A stretch of 64,000 nt of DNA from Mycobacterium sp. OAS707 (lineage in GTDB: Bacteria > Actinomycetota > Actinomycetes > Mycobacteriales > Mycobacteriaceae): positions 1,240,001 through 1,304,000 of the forward strand of contig NZ_JADBDS010000003.1 of the NCBI RefSeq assembly GCF_014873705.1. The letters are read 5' to 3'. Made by a program: the position numbers and the translations under genes. The notes beneath the pieces are model-generated. The model worked only from the letters and a program-made list of their open reading frames with translations. It made no database searches and had not been told where the DNA came from. How positions within the stretch are numbered: position 1 is the first letter of the stretch; every line of letters starts with the position of its first letter. This document shows positions 59,062-64,000 of this stretch, one piece after another.

Positions 59062-60048
59062 ATGCATCCGCACTGGAGTAGGAGAAGTTTCCTCGGGATG
59101 ACCGGGGCGGCGGGATTGGCGATCGCTGCAGGCCGTGCCGCTGGCGCGGCGACGGCGGCGCCCAACCCCGGACCGGTGACCATCACTCACGCGTTCGGGC
59201 AGACAGTCGTCCCCGCGCCGCCCAAACGCGTCGTCAGCGCCGGCTTTACCGAACAGGACGACCTGTTGGCCGCCGGTGTGGTGCCGATCGCCACGACCGA
59301 GTGGTTCGGCAACGAACCGTTCGCGGTATGGCCGTGGGCGCAAGCCAAACTCGGCGGGGCCCGCCCGACGGTGCTCAGCATTTATGACGGGATCCAGGTC
59401 GACCAGATCGCCGCACTGAAGCCGGACTTGATCGTCGCGACCAACGCGGGCGTGAACGACGATACATACCAACAACTCTCGGCCATCGCCCCGACCATCC
59501 CGCAATCAGGAGACGAACCGTTCTTCGAACCGTGGAAGCTGCAAGCGGACACGATCGGCCAGGCGGTGTTCCAGGCGGACAGGATGCGATCGGTGATTGC
59601 TGGAGTCGACGCGCGGTTCGCGGCCGTCGCAGCCAAGTATCCGCAATTCGCCGGCAAGAAAGTGTTCCTGCTCTCCGGCGACACGTACTGGCAGAACAGC
59701 GTGATCGCGGCGATCCCGAGTTGGAAGACCGAGTTCCTCACCCAGATGGGTTTCGTGATACCCGAGGGCATCGCCGCTTACGGCAGAGGCGACGACCGGG
59801 CGTATCTGGATCCCAACGATCCGGCACCGCTGGACGAGGCCGACGTGTTGATCTGGAAGACGGAGAGCCAGGCCGATATCGATGCGCTGCTTGCCATTCC
59901 GGGTATTGCGAATCTGCGTGCCACCCGCGAGAACCGCAATGTGTTCACCACCAAGGCGCAGGCAGGTGCGATCGCGTTCTGCTCACCGCTGTCGCTGCCA
60001 TACGTCGCCGAGCAGCTGCCGCCGCTGTTGGCGAAAGCGCTGCACTAG
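59062..60048 (+). CDS. Tat-exported ABC substrate-binding protein, iron-siderophore type
   Basis: The predicted product has 328 residues from the ATG at 59062; an in-frame TTG at 59023 would add 13 residues. The signal WSRRSFLGMTGAAGLAIAAG is a twin-arginine type. The mature part has the FepB/FecB fold: VTITHAFGQTVVPAPPKRVVSAGFTEQDDLLAAGVVPIA, LKPDLIVATNAGVNDDTYQQLSAIAPTI, and a long backbone helix. It binds a ferric siderophore or related complex. No permease or ATPase gene is adjacent. It overlaps the end of ilvD by four bases. Confidence 0.88.
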   Translation: MHPHWSRRSFLGMTGAAGLAIAAGRAAGAATAAPNPGPVTITHAFGQTVVPAPPKRVVSAGFTEQDDLLAAGVVPIATTEWFGNEPFAVWPWAQAKLGGARPTVLSIYDGIQVDQIAALKPDLIVATNAGVNDDTYQQLSAIAPTIPQSGDEPFFEPWKLQADTIGQAVFQADRMRSVIAGVDARFAAVAAKYPQFAGKKVFLLSGDTYWQNSVIAAIPSWKTEFLTQMGFVIPEGIAAYGRGDDRAYLDPNDPAPLDEADVLIWKTESQADIDALLAIPGIANLRATRENRNVFTTKAQAGAIAFCSPLSLPYVAEQLPPLLAKALH

Positions 60049-61739
60049 CCGCAGACCGCGCCGCCCGCCGCGGACCCCACCAGCTTGGTGTACTTCGCCA
60101 GCACACCGGTGGTGTAGCGCGGCGGCAGCGGCTCGAAACCTGCCTTGCGCGAATCGAATTCGGTTGGATCGACGAGTACGTCCAGCGTGCCGTTGGCGAC
60201 GTCGAGGCGAATGCGGTCGCCGTCCTGCAGGAACGCGATCGGCCCGCCGTCGACGGCCTCCGGCGCGATGTGCCCGACGCACAATCCGGTTGTGCCACCG
60301 GAGAAGCGACCGTCGGTCATCAGCAGCACGTCCTTGCCGAGGCCCGCGCCCTTGATCGCGCCTGTGATCGCGAGCATTTCGCGCATACCCGGCCCACCCT
60401 TGGGGCCCTCGTATCGGATCACCACCACGTCACCGGCCGTGATCGTGCCGTCCTCGAGGGCATCCAGCGCGGCGCGCTCACGCTCGAAAACCCTTGCGGT
60501 GCCCTCGAACACGTCAGAGTCGAAGCCGGCCGATTTGACCACGGCGCCCTCAGGGGCCAACGAGCCGTGCAGGATTGTGATGCCGCCGGTCGGATGGATC
60601 GGGTCGGACAATGCCCGCAACACCTTGCCGTCGGGGTCCGGCGGCGCGATGTGGGCGAGGTTGGCCGCCATGGTCTCGCCGGTCACGGTCAGGCAATCAC
60701 CGTGCAGCAGACCGGCATCCAGCAGTGCCTTCATCACCACGGGCACGCCGCCGATGCGGTCGACGTCGGTCATCACGTGCTGGCCAAAGGGTTTGACGTT
60801 CGCCAGGTGCGGGACCTTGTTGCCGACGCGGGTGAAGTCCTCCAGCGTCAGCTTCACGTTCGCCTCGTGTGCGATGGCCAGCAGATGCAGCACCGCGTTT
60901 GTCGAGCCACCGAATGCCATCACCACGGCGATCGCGTTCTCGAACGCCTCCTTGGTGAGGATGTCGCGCGCGGTGATGCCGCGGCGCAGCAGTTCCACGA
61001 CGGCCTGCCCGCTGCGCCGCGCGAACCCGTCCCGCCGCCGGTCGGTGGCGGGCGGTGCGGCCGAACCGGGCAGCGACATGCCGAGCGCTTCGGCCGCCGA
61101 CGCCATGGTGTTGGCGGTGTACATGCCGCCGCAGGCACCTTCGCCGGGGCAGATCGCGCGCTCGATCGCGTCGACGTCCTCGCGCGACATCAGCCCGCGC
61201 GAGCACGCGCCGACGGCCTCGAACGCGTCGATGATCGTCACTTCCTTCTCGGTGCCGTCCGACATCTTGGCGATGCCGGGAAGGATCGACCCCGCGTACA
61301 GGAACACCGAAGCCAGGTCCAACCGGGCGGCGGCCATCAGCATGCCGGGCAGCGACTTGTCGCATCCGGCCAGCAGCACCGACCCGTCGAGGCGTTCGGC
61401 CTGCATGACCGTCTCGACGCTGTCGGCGATCACCTCACGGGAGACCAGCGAGAAGTGCATGCCTTCGTGGCCCATCGAGATGCCGTCGGACACCGAGATC
61501 GTGCCGAACTCCATCGGATAGCCGCCCGCGGCGAATACACCGTCCTTGACGGCCTTGGCCAGGCGGTCCAGCGATAGATTGCACGGCGTGATCTCGTTCC
61601 ACGAGGACCCGACCCCGATCTGCGGCTTGGCGAAGTCCTCGTCACCCATCCCGATGGCCCGCAGCATTCCGCGGGCGGCGGCCTTTTCCAGTCCGTCGGT
61701 GACGTCGCGGCTGCGGGGCTTCATGTCTGGGGAGGGCAT
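60045..61739 (-). CDS. ilvD: Dihydroxy-acid dehydratase
   Basis: The predicted product has 564 residues. The Fe-S cysteines are in TPCNLSLDRLA, LLAGCDKSLPGMLMAAARL and GACSRG with CPGEGACGGMYTANTMASAAEALGMSLPGSA. The C-terminus carries DVLLMTDGRFSGGTTGLCVGHIAPEA. It converts 2,3-dihydroxy-3-methylbutanoate and its homologue to the keto-acid precursors of valine and isoleucine. The ATG at 61739 gives a short N-terminus; 61724 is an alternative. It corresponds to Rv0189c and is divergent from the copper module. Confidence 0.95.
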   Translation of the reverse strand: MPSPDMKPRSRDVTDGLEKAAARGMLRAIGMGDEDFAKPQIGVGSSWNEITPCNLSLDRLAKAVKDGVFAAGGYPMEFGTISVSDGISMGHEGMHFSLVSREVIADSVETVMQAERLDGSVLLAGCDKSLPGMLMAAARLDLASVFLYAGSILPGIAKMSDGTEKEVTIIDAFEAVGACSRGLMSREDVDAIERAICPGEGACGGMYTANTMASAAEALGMSLPGSAAPPATDRRRDGFARRSGQAVVELLRRGITARDILTKEAFENAIAVVMAFGGSTNAVLHLLAIAHEANVKLTLEDFTRVGNKVPHLANVKPFGQHVMTDVDRIGGVPVVMKALLDAGLLHGDCLTVTGETMAANLAHIAPPDPDGKVLRALSDPIHPTGGITILHGSLAPEGAVVKSAGFDSDVFEGTARVFERERAALDALEDGTITAGDVVVIRYEGPKGGPGMREMLAITGAIKGAGLGKDVLLMTDGRFSGGTTGLCVGHIAPEAVDGGPIAFLQDGDRIRLDVANGTLDVLVDPTEFDSRKAGFEPLPPRYTTGVLAKYTKLVGSAAGGAVCG

Positions 61740-61786
61740 GCGTCTCAGTATGCCGTCGGCGTTTCGACAGGCCAAACCGTTATGAA

Positions 61787-61801
61787 TACCCCCACGGGGT
61801 A
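61787..61801. promoter_or_regulatory. RicR-type copper operator
   Basis: TACCCCCACGGGGTA is an exact inverted repeat (TACCCC, 3-base centre, GGGGTA). It fits the palindrome described for the mycobacterial RicR/CsoR copper repressors (TACCC...GGGTA). It lies 11 bases before the GTG start of the DUF305 lipoprotein, which shares an operon with ricR, so RicR probably controls its own operon from here. Confidence 0.75.
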
Positions 61802-61811
61802 CCCTGGACAC

Positions 61812-62414
61812 GTGACGTCGTTGACTCGTCTGCTCGCGGTGCTGGCCGCGGTCGCCGCCGCGCTGTTCCTGGCGTCGTGCAGTAGCGCCAAGACGGATGC
61901 GCACAACGATCACCCGAAGTCCGACGAACCGGTCATCACCGGCCAGCCGGCCGGCTTCAACCCCGACGATGTGGCCTTTGCCACCAACATGATTCCGCAT
62001 CACCAGCAGGCCATCGAGCTTGCGGCCCTGGTTCCCGACCGTTCGAGCAATGCCGATCTGATCGCGTTGGCCAAGCAGATCTCGGCGGCACAGCAACCGG
62101 AGATCGAAGTGATGAAGGTCTTCCTCGTGCAGTGGAACGAGAACCCGGAGAACAACTCGGGGCATGCGGGGCACGGCAACACCATGCAGGGCATGGTCGA
62201 CGAGGCGACGATGACGAAACTGAAGTCGAGCAATGGCGCGGAATTCGACAAACTGTGGCTGGAGTCGATGATCAGCCACCATCAGGGCGCGATCGAAATG
62301 GCCAAAGCCGAGATCGCCAACGGCGACAATGTCGATGCCAAGGCCCTGGCCAAGAGCATCGTCACCGCGCAGGAAGCCGAGATCGGCCAGATGAAGCAGA
62401 TGCTGGGAGGCTGA
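61812..62414 (+). CDS. DUF305 lipoprotein, copper-linked
   Basis: The predicted product has 200 residues from the GTG at 61812; an upstream ATG lies on the other side of the operator and would put the operator inside the gene. The lipoprotein signal LAAVAAALFLASC gives lipidated Cys23. Two DUF305 repeats follow, each with a His pair in a helix (ATNMIPHHQQAIELAALVP, LESMISHHQGAIEMAKAEI), plus a HAGHGN and methionine-rich linker. His/Met clusters suit copper binding at the cell surface. It lies one base from ricR, under a RicR-type operator. Confidence 0.88.
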   Translation: MTSLTRLLAVLAAVAAALFLASCSSAKTDAHNDHPKSDEPVITGQPAGFNPDDVAFATNMIPHHQQAIELAALVPDRSSNADLIALAKQISAAQQPEIEVMKVFLVQWNENPENNSGHAGHGNTMQGMVDEATMTKLKSSNGAEFDKLWLESMISHHQGAIEMAKAEIANGDNVDAKALAKSIVTAQEAEIGQMKQMLGG

Positions 62415-62415
62415 A

Positions 62416-62706
62416 ATGACTGCCGCACACGGTTATTCGCAGCAGAAAGAGAACTACGCCAAACGGCTGCGCCGAATCGAGGGCCAGGTCCGCGGCATCG
62501 CGAAGATGATCGACGAGGACAAGTACTGCATCGACGTGCTGACTCAGATCAGCGCGGTCAACAGCGCGCTGCAGTCGGTGGCGCTCGGGTTGCTCGACGA
62601 GCACCTCGGCCATTGCGTCACACAAGCCGTCGCGGAGGGTGGCGATGAGGCCGACGCCAAACTGGCCGAGGCGTCGGCTGCCATCGCCCGCTTAGTGCGA
62701 TCCTGA
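62416..62706 (+). CDS. ricR: Copper-sensing repressor RicR (CsoR family)
   Basis: The predicted product has 96 residues. It is an all-helical CsoR fold: KRLRRIEGQVRGIAKMIDEDKYCIDVLTQISAVNSALQSVALGLLDEHLGHCVTQA. The copper ligands Cys38, His63 and Cys67 sit at CsoR spacing. Cu(I) binding releases the repressor from DNA. The place after ilvD matches Rv0190 (RicR). The DUF305 gene upstream is part of the same operon. Confidence 0.93.
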   Translation: MTAAHGYSQQKENYAKRLRRIEGQVRGIAKMIDEDKYCIDVLTQISAVNSALQSVALGLLDEHLGHCVTQAVAEGGDEADAKLAEASAAIARLVRS

Positions 62707-62719
62707 ATCAGCGTCGGTT

Positions 62720-62780
62720 CGCGAGATCGCACTTGTTGGGCAGAAGTGCGAGTGGGCCGCGCAAGAACTGCAATCTCGCG
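62720..62780. repeat. Nested palindrome between convergent genes
   Basis: CGCGAGAT (62720-62727) pairs with ATCTCGCG (62773-62780), and inside it TCGCACTT (62727-62734) pairs with AAGTGCGA (62744-62751). It fills most of the 89-base gap between the ricR stop and the stop of the convergent gene at 62796. It may serve as a two-way terminator, though it has no T run. The two similar half-sites suggest a palindromic repeat element. Confidence 0.6.
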
Positions 62781-62795
62781 GAGGCGAGCCGCCGA

Positions 62796-63089
62796 CTAGG
62801 CGCCGAGTTCGCGCTCGATGCGTTCCACCTTCGCGCTGAGCTGACCGGTGTAACCCGGCCGGATGTCGGCTTTGAGGACCAAGCTGACCCGGCCAGAGGC
62901 CGCCGCTACGGCCTCTACGGCCTGCTTCACCACCGCCATCACCTCGTCCCATTCACCCTCGATGTTGGTGAACATCGCGTTCGTCTCATTGGGCAATCCC
63001 GATGCGCGCACTACGCGTACCGCCTCTACCACGGCCGATCCGACGCTCTCGTCCCCGCCTGTTGGGCTGACGCTGAAGGCGACGATCAC
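62796..63089 (-). CDS. Thiamine-binding (DUF77/MTH1187-YkoF) family protein
   Basis: The predicted product has 97 residues from a GTG at 63089 that overlaps the stop of the upstream gene. It opens VIVAFSVSPTGGDESVGSAVVEAVRVVRASGLPNETNAMFTNIEGEWDEVMAVVKQAVEAV, the family's ferredoxin-like fold with the conserved PTG and N-x-M-F-T-x-I-E-G-E motifs. Members bind thiamine or hydroxymethylpyrimidine. It is the second gene of a two-gene operon with the F420/PPOX protein. Confidence 0.85.
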   Translation of the reverse strand: MIVAFSVSPTGGDESVGSAVVEAVRVVRASGLPNETNAMFTNIEGEWDEVMAVVKQAVEAVAAASGRVSLVLKADIRPGYTGQLSAKVERIERELGA

Positions 63090-63475
63090 TGCTTGGTGTA
63101 TCCGGTCGGGCGCACGACGAGGATGACGCGGTCGGCCTTGTCCGGAGGCGGCTCCGTCAACGGGCCGCTGTAGCGGTCGTTGAGCTGTAGGTAGAAGGCG
63201 CCGGTCGGGTCGGGCACGATCTCCTCGACAACGCCCCGCACCTCCAGGTACCGATACGGGTTGTCCGGGTCGCTGATCGACATCGCCACATTCGGATTGG
63301 CGGTGATGTTGCGGTACTTCTGCCGTTTGGTCGTGTGGGTGAAGCGCAGCAACTCGCCGTCCCAGTCGAACCACATCGGATTGACCTGCGGATTGCCGTC
63401 GGGCCTCGTCGTCGCCAGGTGTCCGTACAGCGGGCGCTCCAGCAGCGTTTCGTACCCCTCTGGGATATCGACCAT
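63086..63475 (-). CDS. PPOX-class F420-dependent flavin/deazaflavin-binding protein
   Basis: The predicted product has 129 residues from the ATG at 63475, with AAAGGAAAG upstream. It is a split beta-barrel with RPLYGHLATTRPDGNPQVNPMWFDWDGELLRFTHTTKRQKYRNITANPNVAMSISDPDNPYRYLEVRG, the pattern of mycobacterial F420-dependent reductases and their non-catalytic relatives. It probably uses coenzyme F420; the substrate is unknown. Confidence 0.88.
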   Translation of the reverse strand: MVDIPEGYETLLERPLYGHLATTRPDGNPQVNPMWFDWDGELLRFTHTTKRQKYRNITANPNVAMSISDPDNPYRYLEVRGVVEEIVPDPTGAFYLQLNDRYSGPLTEPPPDKADRVILVVRPTGYTKQ

Positions 63476-63718
63476 CACTTTCCTTTCTCGAACCTCTCGG
63501 CGGTGCGTCAACTACCAGCTCACAACGTACGTAGGCCCTGTTCGTAGTTCCTCAGGCAATCAGTAGGAAGTAACGTTCCCGGCCGGGCTGCGATTGACAC
63601 TGCAGGTCAGCGACCTGAGCTGGGCGGTCGCACAGGCCCGGGCAGCTTCCTCGACGAAGTAGCCGGTGCTTTCGCTGTGCGAGACTGGACGGAGTTTGTG
63701 TGTGACTGGAGGTGACGT
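63476..63718. promoter_or_regulatory. 243-base divergent promoter region with a palindrome
   Basis: I see no convincing gene here. CAGGTC-AGC-GACCTG at 63603-63617 is a perfect inverted repeat with 6-bp arms and could be an operator for either divergent gene. The stretch also contains an ACGTACGT palindrome near 63528 and a GGAGGTGACGT ribosome-binding region directly before the last gene. Confidence 0.4.
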
Positions 63719-64000
63719 ATGCGTTCGCGGATGAGGGGCAGACTGGCCACCGCGATATTCGCGGCTGGACTGGTCGGTGGACTGGCGTTGGGTAACCCAT
63801 CTGCGCTCGCTGACCCTGACGTTGCGCCGCCGCCGGCGCCGATCGATCCGGCTGCCGCACCCGCGCCGCCGCCGGATCCGTTCGCGCCGCCGCCCGCTGA
63901 TCCGCTGGCGGTCCCGCCGCCCGCCGATCCGGCCGCACCGCCTGCTCCGCCGCCGTTCGCGTTGCCGAACCCGTTCGCGCCTGCCGATCCGCTGGCCGCA
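63719..64000 (+). CDS. Proline-rich secreted protein (5' part only)
   Basis: The window ends inside this gene after 94 codons, with no stop. GGAGG sits six bases before the ATG. A signal peptide (LATAIFAAGLVGGLALGNPSALA) with cleavage after ALA is followed by repeated Pro/Ala-rich units containing DPF, DPL and DPA (PPPDPFAPPPADPLAVPPP). The composition resembles mycobacterial proline-rich envelope proteins such as Apa or the linkers of transpeptidases. The family cannot be told without the rest. Confidence 0.75.
   Translation, partial: MRSRMRGRLATAIFAAGLVGGLALGNPSALADPDVAPPPAPIDPAAAPAPPPDPFAPPPADPLAVPPPADPAAPPAPPPFALPNPFAPADPLAA

Noticed and set aside
59010..59062. Possible IdeR iron box before the iron-complex binding protein gene
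   Set aside because: The A/T-rich TAAGTTAATTTGCC does not match the two-fold TTAGGTTAGGCTAACCTAA pattern well enough.
59532..61577. Open frame of about 680 codons on the plus strand over ilvD
   Set aside because: It is an antisense shadow of the strongly supported ilvD gene, without signal, motif or ribosome-binding site.

Overview
The window is about 64 kb of GC-rich chromosomal DNA from a mycobacterium. It carries a complete Mce1 lipid-import locus, F420-type oxidoreductases, a RicR-type copper repressor and an ECF sigma factor with a SnoaL-like tail. From memory of the gene order, the backbone follows Mycobacterium tuberculosis Rv0154c-Rv0190 (fadE, pnt, adhE1, Rv0163, TB18.5, mce1R, fadD5, mce1, pirin, sigG, Rv0183-Rv0187, ilvD, ricR). 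Blocks absent from that order are inserted between the backbone genes, which suggests an environmental, rapidly growing species rather than a tubercle bacillus.

Layout. Positions 1-2.3 kb hold a methyltransferase tail, three small secreted His/Trp-motif peptides and an F420-type LLM oxidoreductase. Two of the peptides and their upstream regulatory DNA form a direct duplication around the LLM gene. A NarL-type response regulator and histidine kinase follow (2.3-4.1 kb), then a cytochrome P450 and a DUF3592-like membrane protein. Positions 6.2-10.3 kb are a pntA-pntB-acyl-CoA dehydrogenase operon. Positions 10.5-13.2 kb are a taurine/sulfonate-type ABC operon. Positions 13.2-15.9 kb hold a 36-residue conserved-looking protein, a TetR regulator and an acyl-CoA dehydrogenase broken by one missing base. 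Positions 16-20.9 kb are a tripartite tricarboxylate transporter (TctC-B-A) converging on a GntR regulator and an enolase-superfamily sugar-acid enzyme.

From 21.8 to 40.1 kb the mce1 region is intact: adhE1, thioesterase, SRPBCC protein, mce1R, then fadD5-yrbE1A-yrbE1B-mce1A-F-mam1A-D on one strand with many 4-base overlaps. Downstream are a frameshifted DUF1275 gene, an SDR, a fructosamine-kinase-like protein and two tandem 770-residue paralogues of unknown function. Next come a NAGPA-type phosphodiester glycosidase, a GlsB-type membrane protein, a sugar dehydrogenase lipoprotein, a pirin, a MarR regulator and an NDMA-type alcohol dehydrogenase with a perfect KstR-type site upstream.

At 52.66-53.66 kb lies the most unusual structure. 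A DUF559/Vsr-like nuclease gene is enclosed by two mirror-image imperfect hairpins whose outer 16 bases form a perfect inverted repeat. The gene's stop codon lies inside the right repeat. I propose a small gene-bearing mobile or homing-like element. From 53.7 kb to the end are sigG, a monoacylglycerol lipase, Rv0184/Rv0185/Rv0187-like genes, an iron-complex binding protein, ilvD, a copper module (RicR-type operator, DUF305 lipoprotein, ricR), a thiamine-binding-family protein, an F420/PPOX protein and the start of a proline-rich secreted protein.

Two genes (near 15349 and 40166) are each broken by a single missing base, so assembly error should be considered for both. I saw no tRNA or rRNA gene, no CRISPR array and no classical transposase.
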